Of a stretch of 64,000 nucleotides of DNA, positions 18,792 through 27,521 are shown piece after piece (position 1 is the stretch's first letter; each line of letters begins with the position of its first letter). Source of the stretch: Neorhizobium petrolearium (lineage in GTDB: Bacteria; Pseudomonadota; Alphaproteobacteria; Rhizobiales; Rhizobiaceae). The stretch is taken from NCBI RefSeq assembly GCF_017873175.1, contig NZ_JAGGJW010000015.1, positions 62,001 to 126,000 on the forward strand, in the 5' to 3' direction. The notes beneath the pieces are model-generated. The model saw nothing but the letters and a program-made list of their open reading frames with translations. It was not told the DNA's origin and ran no database searches. Both the position numbers and the translations under genes were made by a program.

Positions 18792-19005
18792 CGTGGTGAA
18801 TCTTGCCGATTGCGGTTGGTTGTGCAGGCTCGGCAAATGCACGTTCTTGTCTATTCTTGCAGCGTTTGTAGGCAGAAGCAGCACACTCCTCGGCGAGCCG
18901 GAGCATCGGTGAAGACGGGCTTCACCGACTTAGGCAAGAGCCTTGCCCTCGAACCGGAGGTAATGCGATGTGGATAAAACCACTGACCATTGCACTGCTG
19001 TCTAG
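18792..19005. other. Intergenic region between convergent dctP and dctM
   Basis: About 210 bases follow the dctP terminator. It contains ACTGACCA (18982-18989), which is complementary to the loop of the dctM terminator hairpin. No gene is recognised. Confidence 0.4.
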
Positions 19006-19042
19006 GAAAAACCGGACGATCTGGTCAGTAGATGTCCGGTTA
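19006..19042 (-). terminator. Terminator of the dctQM transcript with a pseudoknot-capable loop
   Basis: On the minus strand AACCGGAC (19041-19034) pairs with GTCCGGTT (19017-19010) and is followed by a T run. Inside it, ATCT and AGAT can extend the stem. The loop sequence ACTGACC is complementary to TGGTCAGT further downstream (18989-18982), so a pseudoknot is possible. The hairpin lies about 100 bases after the dctM stop. Confidence 0.6.
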
Positions 19043-19142
19043 ACTATCCCGAAGCGGTAAGTAAAAGGAAGGCAGGGCTCCACCCCTGTCTTCCGCTCCG
19101 AAATATACCTTCCTATCAGGATGCTGACAAGGAAGCCGCCCC

Positions 19143-21065
19143 TCAAGGATTGATCTTCGGCGGCTGGCTCAGATCGGGATTGCCGGAAGGGGCTGTTCCC
19201 GATGCCGGCGGTACCGGTTGCTGGCTCTGACCTCCCGCGGGCGCCTGGGGAGCAGGTCCGCCCAGATCGAGCGGAGGAAGGCCCAGTTGGGGCTGCGCCG
19301 GCGCGCCGCCCGCCGGTGCCTGCTGCGAAGGTCCGCCAAGATCGAGCGGGGGAAGGCCCATAGAGGGGGCCTGGCCACCTGTGCCGCCGGGCTGATTGCC
19401 AAGCGGCGGCAGGCCGAACGGTGCCGGTGCGGAGCCGTTCTGGTTGCCGAAGCCCGGGATCTCGATCTTCACGTCGTCCGGATTCACAGCCTGCTGGTCG
19501 CTCTTGTAATGCATGACCAGGCCCGGGAAGGCGATCACCACCAGGATCATCGCGAACTGGATGACGATGTAGGGCAGCACGCCGCGGTATATTTCCGAGG
19601 TCTTCACGCCTTCCATCATTTTGCCCGTCACCTTGTCCGCCCAGGGCGCCGAGGGTGCGATCGAGCGCAGGAAGAAGAGAGAGAAGCCGAAGGGCGGCGT
19701 CAGGAACGATGTCTGCAGATTGACGCCGAGGATGATGCCGAACCACACAAGGTCGATGCCGAGCTTGTCGGCCACCGGCGCGAGCAGGGGCACCATGATG
19801 AAGGCGATCTCGAAGAAGTCGAGGAAGCAACCCAGGATGAAGACGATGATCGTCACCACGATCAGGAAGCCGTATTCGCCGCCCGGCAGGGCAAGCAGCA
19901 GTTCCTCGATCCAGACGTTGCCGTTGATGCCGTAAAAGGTGAGACCGAAAACGCGGGCGCCGATCAGGATCATCATCACGAAGGCGGAGAGCTTCGTGGT
20001 GGAATCGAGGGCGCTTTTTATCGACGCGAATGTGAGCCGTCCTTTGGCGAATGCCAGGATGAGAGCGCCGGTGGCCCCCATGGCGCCGCCTTCGGTCGGC
20101 GTCGCGATGCCGAGGAAGATGGTGCCGAGCACGAGGAAGATCAGCGCGAGCGGCGGGATCAGCACGATGATCACCTGTTCGGCGAGCCTCGAAATGATCT
20201 TCTTCTGCATGCGCCCGTTGACGATGGCAACGACGTAGGCGACGGCGATCGCAAAGGCCATCGCCGCGACAAGCCGCCATTCAGGACTCTGGATACCGGT
20301 GAAAAGGACGTGGAGCCCGAGGTAATAGAGAGCCACCGCGATCGCGATCATCACGATGAGGGACGTCACGCCATTGCCCAGCGTGCGCGCCTCCGGCGGC
20401 AGTGCAGGGGCCCATTGCGGCTTTGTCATCGATACTATGAACACATAGGCACAATAGACCGCGACGATGAGCAGGGCCGGATAAAGAGCGCCGACATACA
20501 TGTCGCCGACCGAGCGGCCGAGCTGGTCTGCCATGACGATCAGCACCAGTGAGGGCGGCACGATCTGGGCGAGTGTTCCCGATGCGGCGATGGTGCCGGA
20601 AACGAATGGCCGGTTATAGCCGTAACGCAACATGATCGGCAGGGAAATCAGGCCCATCGCCATGACGGAGGCGGCGACCACGCCGGTGGTGGCGCCGAGC
20701 AGCGCGCCGACCAGGATCACCGCATAGGCGAGACCGCCCCGGACAGGACCGAAAAGCTGACCGATTGTGTCGAGCAGGTCCTCGGCCATGCGCGACCGTT
20801 CCAGGATGATGCCCATGAAGGTGAAGAACGGTATGGCGAGAAGGGTATCATTGTACATGATCCCGTAAATGCGTTCGGGATGGCTCTGCAGGAGCGGCCA
20901 GAAGAGCCGGATTTCCGGCGAAATAGCCGAAAGTTCGACCCCGATGACGAAATAGGCGAGGCCGCCGGCTGCCAGCGTAAACGCGACGGGGTAGCCGAGC
21001 AGCAGCATCGCCATGACGCTCGTGAACATCACGAGCGGGAGGTTGTGCGCGATGAAATCGATCAT
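19143..21065 (-). CDS. dctM: TRAP transporter large permease with a Pro/Gly-rich C-terminal tail
   Basis: A 640-residue integral membrane protein with about 12 or more hydrophobic helices. It is the large TRAP permease (DctM/FcbT3 type), using Na+ or H+ gradients. The transport core ends near residue 540. A tail of about 100 residues follows, rich in Pro, Gly, Ala and Gln, with the unit GLPPLDLGGP repeated twice in about 30 residues, flanked by QAPAGG-type repeats. This tail lacks membrane segments and is not part of the normal permease. The gene starts one base after the dctQ stop (a typical TRAP pair). Confidence 0.88.
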   Translation of the reverse strand: MIDFIAHNLPLVMFTSVMAMLLLGYPVAFTLAAGGLAYFVIGVELSAISPEIRLFWPLLQSHPERIYGIMYNDTLLAIPFFTFMGIILERSRMAEDLLDTIGQLFGPVRGGLAYAVILVGALLGATTGVVAASVMAMGLISLPIMLRYGYNRPFVSGTIAASGTLAQIVPPSLVLIVMADQLGRSVGDMYVGALYPALLIVAVYCAYVFIVSMTKPQWAPALPPEARTLGNGVTSLIVMIAIAVALYYLGLHVLFTGIQSPEWRLVAAMAFAIAVAYVVAIVNGRMQKKIISRLAEQVIIVLIPPLALIFLVLGTIFLGIATPTEGGAMGATGALILAFAKGRLTFASIKSALDSTTKLSAFVMMILIGARVFGLTFYGINGNVWIEELLLALPGGEYGFLIVVTIIVFILGCFLDFFEIAFIMVPLLAPVADKLGIDLVWFGIILGVNLQTSFLTPPFGFSLFFLRSIAPSAPWADKVTGKMMEGVKTSEIYRGVLPYIVIQFAMILVVIAFPGLVMHYKSDQQAVNPDDVKIEIPGFGNQNGSAPAPFGLPPLGNQPGGTGGQAPSMGLPPLDLGGPSQQAPAGGAPAQPQLGLPPLDLGGPAPQAPAGGQSQQPVPPASGTAPSGNPDLSQPPKINP

Positions 21066-21066
21066 G

Positions 21067-21627
21067 TCAGACCTCGGATGCGGCTGGCGGCATCTGGCCG
21101 GCTTTATCTTCGCGCGGGTCTTCGATCCGGCCGGTCACGACCGCAAACCGCTTGATGATTTCGGACAGGGCCTGGAGCAGGAGCAGCATGAAGCCGAGCA
21201 GTACGGCAAGCTTTGCAGGCCAGATGATCAATCCGCCGGCATTCGAGGATATTTCGCCGGAGCGGTAGGAAAGCCAGAACCAGGGCCAGGCAAGCCATGT
21301 CATCAGTCCCGCAAAGGGAAGCAGGAAGATGATGTGGAGCAAGAGGTCGATGATGTCGCGGGTCTTCTTGGACCAGCTCGACGACAGGATGTCGATGCGG
21401 ACGTGCTCGTTTTGCAGAAGCGCATAAGCCGCGCCCAGCATGAAGACCGTGCCGTACAGATACCATTGCACTTCCAGCCAGGCATTGGACGACAGGTCCA
21501 TCGTCTTGCGCAGCACGGCATTGCCGGCGCTGATCAGAACCGCCGCCAGCAGCAGCCAGGATATGGATTTGCCAATTGCCGTCGTAACAGCGTCGACGAG
21601 CCGACTAAATACAAGCAGTCCAGCCAT
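21067..21627 (-). CDS. dctQ: TRAP transporter small permease
   Basis: A 186-residue protein with four hydrophobic helices of the DctQ/FcbT2 type (for example WLLLAAVLISAGNAVLRK, WLEVQWYLYGTVFMLGAAY). It stabilises the large permease and links it with the binding protein. It is followed at once by dctM. The tail ending in PREDKAGQMPPAASEV is charged. Confidence 0.87.
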   Translation of the reverse strand: MAGLLVFSRLVDAVTTAIGKSISWLLLAAVLISAGNAVLRKTMDLSSNAWLEVQWYLYGTVFMLGAAYALLQNEHVRIDILSSSWSKKTRDIIDLLLHIIFLLPFAGLMTWLAWPWFWLSYRSGEISSNAGGLIIWPAKLAVLLGFMLLLLQALSEIIKRFAVVTGRIEDPREDKAGQMPPAASEV

Positions 21628-22064
21628 TATTTTCCCCTCCTCTTGGACTTATTTTGAGTGATTATCAGGTCCTGGGTCATGATAGGATAGTGTTCGGCCG
21701 GAAGCGACAGCCTCCGGCTTCGGTGGCGCGACGTGTATTGACTGGTGCGGCAAAAATCAATCGCCGGGTAACGGGCAAAGCCTGAAATCGGCGGCTTTCA
21801 GCAAGGTTTTCGCGTTTTGTTGAGTGCAAACAGCGGAGGATTCGACGAAAGTCGGAGAGCGTGTTGGACGATCGATGGGCGCGAATGGCGGCCGTGCTGC
21901 AAATCCCAATTCGGCACAGGTGTTGGAATTTTAGCTATCCTGTTTGGAATTCATTGAGCAAACTCTCAACAACCCCCCACTGATTAGGGGGGGATGAGGC
22001 ACTTGCACAATCAATTTTTAAAAGGTTTTCAGCAGTGTTGGCCGGAACCAAAGGGATGAACCCG
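21628..22064. other. Intergenic region with promoters of dctQM and the GGDEF/EAL gene
   Basis: About 440 bases between divergent genes. A CCCCCC (21973-21978) / GGGGGG hairpin with an 8-base loop lies in the probable leader of the GGDEF/EAL gene. No other structured RNA or operator could be identified. Confidence 0.45.
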
Positions 22065-24386
22065 ATGAAAGAGACCGAAGCGAAGGTGCTGCAGACGGAC
22101 GTGTACCTGTCGTTCGTCAGCTCACTGTTTGGCAATCGCGGCACGCTGGCGACGGGCATGATCGTGCACGTCATGTGGTGCTTTCTCGTCTTCAGCGATA
22201 CCGGTTCAGTCTTCTATCTCGGCATGGCGGCATGCTTCGTCGCGGTTTTTCTCTATCGCATCACGGGTTTCTGGCAGTTCGACCGTCTCGACAAGCAGTC
22301 CCTGTCCCGCGAACAAATTGCTTCCATCGAGCGCGGCTATGTCGTCGGAGCGGCGATGACCGCGGTTCTACTGGGTGTTGCCAGCGGTTACGCACTTCTC
22401 GTTCTGCAGAGCACGTTTGCGGCTTTCACCTGCATCGCGATGACGCTCGGTACGATGATGTCCATCGTCGGGCGCAATTACGGTTCACGTCATGCGGTGG
22501 ATTTTCAGATCATCGGTTGCTGCCTGCCGATCATCGTGGCCTGTATTCTAACCGGCGATCTGAATCTGGCGTTGATGTCGCTGCTGCTGATCCCGTTCGG
22601 GCTTACCACGCGCTCCATGGCCAAGGGGGTTCGAGATTTCCTTTACGAGAACGTCATTGCTTCGCGTGAAATGACCCTCATCGCCGGCCGCTTCGACACC
22701 GCGCTCAAGACCATGGCCCACGGCCTGATGATGCTGGACGGTAGCGGCAGGATCGAAGTCATCAATCGTCAGGCCCGCGATCTCCTGGGACTCGATCCTG
22801 CTCTAGACGTGAAAGACAGCGAACTCGTGAACGTGCTGCGGCAGGGCACCATCCGCGCCACCGACGCAATTATTCAGCAGATCGCCCTGTTGGCCAAAGG
22901 GACGTTGAACCGGGCACTGTTTCGATTCAGCGGCGAACGTCACCTGGAATTTTCCGTCAGCCATCGCTCCGATGGCGGCGTGGTCCTGATTTTCGAGGAT
23001 GTCAGCGCCCGCGTGGCCGCAGAGGAAAAGATCCTGCATATGGTGCGGTTTGACGCGCTGACAGGTCTGCCGAACCGCGGCTATTTCGCCGGCCTGGCGG
23101 CGGAGAAGGTGAGCGGTCGCGGCGAGGCGCTGGCGGCTCTCGCCGTGTTCGACGTCGACGGCTTCAAGCATGTCAACGACATGCGTGGCCATGTGGTCGG
23201 CGACCGGCTGCTTTCGGCGATCGCGGCCCGGTTTGCCGCGCTTGGGACGGACCACATGCTGACCGGCCGCCTAATCGGCGACGAATTCGTCATCCTGCTT
23301 ACCGGTGGCGAAGACAGTGGCGGGCTGGAACAGCAGATCCGCCAGCTTCACGCGGGAATTCAGGGAGATTACCATGTGGAAGGCCTGCGTCTGACGGTTT
23401 CCATGAACGGCGGCTGCGTCATCCTGCCCTCGCAGGATTTCGACATGGAGAACTGGCAGATCAAGGCCGACCTCGCCCTTAACCATGCAAAGTCCGAAGG
23501 GCACGGTGCGCTGACCGTCTTCCGGCCGGAAATGGATGCGCAATATATTGATGAGCAGAAGCTCCGTGCAGACCTTCGGCTCGCGGTCGCCAATGGAGCC
23601 CTCCATGTCGTCTACCAGCCCATGTACCGGCCCGACGGTTCCGTCATCGAATGCAGCGAAGCCCTGGTGCGCTGGCACCATGCCGAACGCGGCCTGGTCG
23701 GCCCGAACATCTTCATTCCCATGGCGGAGGATATGGGCCTCGTCTCCCAGATCACGCGCCTGGTCATTGATCAGGCCTGTCGCGATTGCATGACCTGGCC
23801 CAACCCGATGGGCGTGTCCGTCAATCTCTCGATCCAGGACCTGCGCAATGACGAGATCGTCGGATACGTGGCGGACGTTCTGAAGCGCCATTCGCTCGAT
23901 CCCTCCAGGCTGCACCTGGAGGTGACGGAAAGCTGTTTCATGGACGAGCCCGTCGCAGTCAGCGCGATTCTCAACCAGTTCCGGGCGCTCGGCGTCACGA
24001 TTGCGATCGACGATTTCGGCACCGGCTTCTCGAGCCTCAGCTACCTGGATTCGCTGCCGGTCGACATTGTCAAGATCGACCGGGCCTTCATCCGCAATAT
24101 CGGCGAGGACCAACGCAAGCTGAAGCTCCTGCGCGGCATCGTACACCTGTCGCGAGAACTCGGCCTGAAGATCATCGTGGAAGGCGTCGAGACGCGGGAG
24201 CAGCTTGCGCTCATCAACCGTCACCGTTTCGCCGATCTGGTTCAGGGTTACGTCTTCTCCATGCCGGTGGATGCCGAAAAGATCACCCAGCTTGCAGCCG
24301 AAGCCTCGCCGGCCGGCAAGCTTTCCACCCTGCGGCGCGGTGCAAAGAACACGCAAAGCCCCGCGTTCAGGGCCGCCGCACGCTGA
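22065..24386 (+). CDS. Membrane PAS-GGDEF-EAL protein, probable c-di-GMP phosphodiesterase
   Basis: A 773-residue protein with several hydrophobic segments up to about residue 200, a PAS-like segment near 220-320 (MAHGLMMLDGSGRIEVINRQ), a GGDEF domain and a C-terminal EAL domain. The GGDEF loop reads RLIGDEF, with the first glycine replaced, so cyclase activity is doubtful. The EAL site is intact: EALVRW (about residue 532), NLSIQDL, LEVTES, DDFGTGFSSL and VEGVETREQL. It should hydrolyse cyclic di-GMP to pGpG, perhaps with GTP binding in the degenerate domain. Start choices include GTG at 22035 and ATG at 22056 or 22065; the last sits best behind AAAGGG. Confidence 0.85.
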   Translation: MKETEAKVLQTDVYLSFVSSLFGNRGTLATGMIVHVMWCFLVFSDTGSVFYLGMAACFVAVFLYRITGFWQFDRLDKQSLSREQIASIERGYVVGAAMTAVLLGVASGYALLVLQSTFAAFTCIAMTLGTMMSIVGRNYGSRHAVDFQIIGCCLPIIVACILTGDLNLALMSLLLIPFGLTTRSMAKGVRDFLYENVIASREMTLIAGRFDTALKTMAHGLMMLDGSGRIEVINRQARDLLGLDPALDVKDSELVNVLRQGTIRATDAIIQQIALLAKGTLNRALFRFSGERHLEFSVSHRSDGGVVLIFEDVSARVAAEEKILHMVRFDALTGLPNRGYFAGLAAEKVSGRGEALAALAVFDVDGFKHVNDMRGHVVGDRLLSAIAARFAALGTDHMLTGRLIGDEFVILLTGGEDSGGLEQQIRQLHAGIQGDYHVEGLRLTVSMNGGCVILPSQDFDMENWQIKADLALNHAKSEGHGALTVFRPEMDAQYIDEQKLRADLRLAVANGALHVVYQPMYRPDGSVIECSEALVRWHHAERGLVGPNIFIPMAEDMGLVSQITRLVIDQACRDCMTWPNPMGVSVNLSIQDLRNDEIVGYVADVLKRHSLDPSRLHLEVTESCFMDEPVAVSAILNQFRALGVTIAIDDFGTGFSSLSYLDSLPVDIVKIDRAFIRNIGEDQRKLKLLRGIVHLSRELGLKIIVEGVETREQLALINRHRFADLVQGYVFSMPVDAEKITQLAAEASPAGKLSTLRRGAKNTQSPAFRAAAR

Positions 24387-24465
24387 CTCCTGCCTAAAAT
24401 CTGAGCGAATGTGATTGGATTTCGTGCAGCCGGAAGGCCGATCCGGTGCTTCTTAACCATAATAT

Positions 24466-24536
24466 TTAAAACTTTATTAAAATCGGCATTCGCTTATTGC
24501 AGCCCTAACGCCTTTTAGGGTTAATTCCTGGTTAAC
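24466..24536 (+). promoter_or_regulatory. Two CtrA-type boxes upstream of the FeeM-like gene
   Basis: A perfect CtrA consensus, TTAA-N7-TTAAC, lies at 24521-24536, ending 9 bases before the start codon. A second near match, TTAA-N7-TTAA (24466-24480), lies upstream. A short hairpin CCCTAA/TTAGGG (24503-24520) sits between them. CtrA control of the downstream gene is inferred; the position close to the start may mean repression. Confidence 0.5.
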
Positions 24537-24545
24537 GCCCCAGGA

Positions 24546-25313
24546 ATGACCGCAATGCAAACAGAAAAGACCTTTTCAGACGGATATTTTTCCAGCAAGC
24601 TTCTTGAGACATTGGATCACATAGAATACCGGCGGATCGAAAGCCATGAGGATTTCGAGGATATCGCACGGCTGAGATACAGGGCCTATAAGGCACACAA
24701 TGTGCTGCCTGTTGCTGTGAGCAGTATGCTCGACGAGATCGATTTCGACAGCCATGCTTATGTCTTCGGCGTCTATTACTACGAAGAGCTCGTCAGTACA
24801 TTACGTATTCATTATGTAACGCCGGAGCATCGGGTATCCCAGTCGAGCGGCATTTTTCCCGATGCGATCAACGCTTTTCTCGATGCCGGCCTCACGCTCA
24901 TCGATCCGGCGCGATTCGCCATCGATGCGGAATTCGCCAACGAGCGCTCGACGCTTCCCTATCTCACCGTCAGGCCGACGATCATGGCGGCGATCCATTT
25001 CGACGCGGATCGCATGCTGCAGCATATACGCCCTTCGCATGCGGCGTTCTACAGACGCTTCTTCTATGCCGATACCGTCGTTCCGCCGACCATGACAAAG
25101 ACCTATGGCTTCGAGCTGACCCTGCTTGCATCGCGCACGCGGGAGATAAGGTCGAAACTGATGCGGCGTTTCCCGGCCTTTCAATCCGAAGCCTTCGAGC
25201 GGCGGCTGATGTTCGACCGGTCTGCGCGCTTCGAGATGTCGCCGCTCACCATCCTTCCGACGGCCCGGATCGCCGTCAGGCCGGATTCTCCCGAGATGGC
25301 CTACGTGACGTGA
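24546..25313 (+). CDS. FeeM-like N-acyl amino acid synthase / GNAT-fold protein
   Basis: A 255-residue protein with the autoinducer-synthase-like GNAT fold seen in N-acyl amino acid synthases. Supporting blocks are IARLRYRAYKAHNVLP, YYYEELVSTLRIHYVTP, IDPARFAIDAEF, RPSHAAFYRRFFYADTVVP and TYGFELTLLAS. Known relatives transfer acyl chains to tyrosine or other amino acids; a sensor or acyl-homoserine-lactone-like role is also possible. The ATG at 24546 or 24555 could be the start; an AGGA precedes the second. It is monocistronic after the GGDEF/EAL gene. The family call rests on motif reading only and is moderate. Confidence 0.6.
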   Translation: MTAMQTEKTFSDGYFSSKLLETLDHIEYRRIESHEDFEDIARLRYRAYKAHNVLPVAVSSMLDEIDFDSHAYVFGVYYYEELVSTLRIHYVTPEHRVSQSSGIFPDAINAFLDAGLTLIDPARFAIDAEFANERSTLPYLTVRPTIMAAIHFDADRMLQHIRPSHAAFYRRFFYADTVVPPTMTKTYGFELTLLASRTREIRSKLMRRFPAFQSEAFERRLMFDRSARFEMSPLTILPTARIAVRPDSPEMAYVT

Positions 25314-25495
25314 CGAGCGTACGGGAGCGGCGTTTCGTGCCATTGCGCTTTCCAGCCGCTTTGTGTAAGGCCTGACGTGACGTTCATCTTGCTGCTCCAG
25401 GCATGATCGAGGACGTTCAAGAGGGTTTTTCCCGCGCGCGAAAACGCTTGACCCCGCGGGTCGCGTGCGGCTGGTGTTCTAAGGAGACGGGACAG

Positions 25496-25720
25496 ATGGA
25501 CAATCACCATAGCGGGCCGGTGGAAACAGGGGCTTCCATGGACTATTCAGAACATGAGAAGACCTACAACATGTTCATCGCCGGTGCGAAATGGGGCACG
25601 ATGGTCACCGCCGTCCTGCTGATCGCAATGGCCGCCGGTTTCTTCGGCGGCGTGGGCTTCCTCGGCAGCCTCATCGTCTTCATCGTTCTCAACATCGCCG
25701 GCGTCTTCCTGCTGCGCTGA
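25496..25720 (+). CDS. aa3-type cytochrome c oxidase subunit IV
   Basis: A 74-residue protein with a short cytoplasmic tail (MDNHHSGPVETGASMDYSEH), then two hydrophobic segments (TYNMFIAGAKWGTMVTAVLL and SLIVFIVLNIAGVFLLR). This is the bacterial aa3 oxidase small subunit IV family. The start at 25496 follows AAGGAGAC; the frame is open further upstream without a good site. It precedes the transhydrogenase genes, as it commonly does in Rhizobiales. Confidence 0.8.
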   Translation: MDNHHSGPVETGASMDYSEHEKTYNMFIAGAKWGTMVTAVLLIAMAAGFFGGVGFLGSLIVFIVLNIAGVFLLR

Positions 25721-25804
25721 TCCTGACCGGCCGGATTTGTCTCTGGCGTAAGGGGGGATGAGATGTCGCGCCCTCCTGCGATATCGACTGGGAGGAAACA
25801 GTCT

Positions 25805-27088
25805 TTGGCGAAGATCGTATTTGTAAGCCGCGAAGGTTCGGAAGAACCGCGCGTATCCGCATCACCCGAGACGGTAAAACGGCTTGTCGGCCTCGGCTTT
25901 TCGATGGTCGTCGAGAATGGCGCGGGGCTGGCTTCGGGCATTCCCGACGCAGATTTCGAATCTGCCGGTGCCCGCATCGGGACCGCCGCCGATGCCGGAG
26001 CGGCCGATATCCTGCTCAGGGTCAACCGGCCGACGGCAGTGGAGATCGCGTCCTATAAATCGGGCGCGGTCGTATTTGCGGTCATGGATCCTTACGGTAA
26101 CGAGGCGGCACTCGCCGGCATGGCGAAGGCGGGGCTCACCACCTTCGCCATGGAACTGATGCCGCGCATCACCCGCGCGCAATCCATGGACGTCCTGTCG
26201 TCCCAGGCGAACCTTGCCGGCTACCGCGCCGTGATTGACGCCGCGCATGAATACGGCCGGGCCATGCCGATGATGATGACGGCGGCCGGCACGGTTCCTG
26301 CCGCCAAGGTCTTCGTGATGGGGGCGGGCGTTGCCGGCTTGCAGGCGATTGCCACCGCAAGGCGCCTTGGCGCCGTCGTCTCCGCGACCGACGTGCGCCC
26401 TGCCGCCAAGGAGCAGGTCGCCTCGCTCGGCGGCAAGTTCATCGCTGTCGAGGACGACGAGTTCAAGGCCGCCGAGACCACTGCCGGTTACGCCAAGCCG
26501 ATGTCGGCGGAATATCAGGCCAAGCAGGCGGCGCTGGTTGCCGACCACATTGCCAAGCAGGACATCGTCATCACCACGGCCCTCATTCCGGGCCGCCCGG
26601 CACCGAAGCTCGTCACGCGCGCCATGCTCGCCTCGATGAAGCCGGGCTCGGTGGCGGTCGATCTTGCGGTCGAGCGCGGCGGCAATATCGAGGGGTCCGA
26701 AAAGGGCAAGGTCGTCACCGTCGAGGGCGTCACCGTCATCGGTTATGCCAATGTCGCCGGCCGCATCGCCGCATCCGCTTCGGCGCTTTATGCACGCAAT
26801 CTCTATGCCTTCATCGAGACTATGGTCGACAAGGGCACGAAGGAGTTTTCGATCAATATCGAAGACGAACTCGTCAAGGCGACCATGCTGACGAACGGCG
26901 GCGCGGTCGTGCATCCGACCTTCGCGACGGCTGTGCCCGCCGAAGAGCCGGCAGCGGCGCCTGCGCCGAAGAAGGCGGCGCCCAGGAAGGAGAAGGTGGC
27001 TTCGGCCAGTGACGCGCCGGCGGAAAAAGCCACGCGCGCGCGCCGTAAACCCGCCAAGGACGATGCCGCGAAGAAGGAGGGGCTTTGA
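25805..27088 (+). CDS. pntAA: NAD(P) transhydrogenase subunit alpha 1 (domain I)
   Basis: A 427-residue NAD(H)-binding subunit of the proton-translocating transhydrogenase. The Rossmann motif is VFVMGAGVAGLQAIATARRL. Other family blocks are ATDVRPAAKEQVASLGGKF and VVTVEGVTVIGYANVAGR. The tail is rich in Ala, Lys and Arg (AAPAPKKAAPRKEK). The start is probably the TTG at 25805, which sits 9 bases after GGAGG (25791-25795) and matches homologues; an ATG at 25763 behind GGGGGG is the alternative. It overlaps the next gene as ATGA. Confidence 0.93.
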   Translation: MAKIVFVSREGSEEPRVSASPETVKRLVGLGFSMVVENGAGLASGIPDADFESAGARIGTAADAGAADILLRVNRPTAVEIASYKSGAVVFAVMDPYGNEAALAGMAKAGLTTFAMELMPRITRAQSMDVLSSQANLAGYRAVIDAAHEYGRAMPMMMTAAGTVPAAKVFVMGAGVAGLQAIATARRLGAVVSATDVRPAAKEQVASLGGKFIAVEDDEFKAAETTAGYAKPMSAEYQAKQAALVADHIAKQDIVITTALIPGRPAPKLVTRAMLASMKPGSVAVDLAVERGGNIEGSEKGKVVTVEGVTVIGYANVAGRIAASASALYARNLYAFIETMVDKGTKEFSINIEDELVKATMLTNGGAVVHPTFATAVPAEEPAAAPAPKKAAPRKEKVASASDAPAEKATRARRKPAKDDAAKKEGL

Positions 27089-27507
27089 TGGCAAATGAAA
27101 TTATGAACAGGGCGCTGGAAAGCCTCGACAATGCGGTCGCCGCCGTGAAGGCCGCCGCGGAGCAGGCGCCCGAAGTTGCCAATGCGGCCGGTGTAGCCGC
27201 TCATGCCGTTTCCGGCGGCGCGATCGATCCTTTCGTCTTCCAACTGGCGATCTTCGTGCTGGCGATCTTCGTCGGCTATTACGTTGTCTGGTCGGTGACA
27301 CCGGCGCTGCATACGCCGCTGATGGCCGTCACCAACGCGATCTCCTCGGTCATCGTCGTCGGCGCACTGCTTGCGGTCGGCGCCTCGCTCAGCGGTTTCG
27401 CCACCGGTTTCGGCTTCGTCGCTCTGGTGCTCGTCTCGGTGAATATCTTCGGCGGCTTCCTAGTGACCAGCCGGATGCTTGCCATGTACAAGAAAAAAGA
27501 TCGCTGA
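27088..27507 (+). CDS. pntAB: NAD(P) transhydrogenase subunit alpha 2 (membrane part)
   Basis: A 139-residue membrane protein with four hydrophobic helices (for example FVFQLAIFVLAIFVGYYVVW and ISSVIVVGALLAVGASL). It is the second part of the split alpha subunit, carrying part of the proton channel. Its ATG overlaps the pntAA stop by one base; a 14-base gap follows before pntB. Confidence 0.93.
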   Translation: MANEIMNRALESLDNAVAAVKAAAEQAPEVANAAGVAAHAVSGGAIDPFVFQLAIFVLAIFVGYYVVWSVTPALHTPLMAVTNAISSVIVVGALLAVGASLSGFATGFGFVALVLVSVNIFGGFLVTSRMLAMYKKKDR

Positions 27508-27521
27508 GGGACGCCTAGACG

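Noticed and set aside
18922-20280. A 452-codon minus-strand frame over dctM
   Set aside because: It is an out-of-frame reading of dctM with Arg/His-rich, low-complexity sequence.
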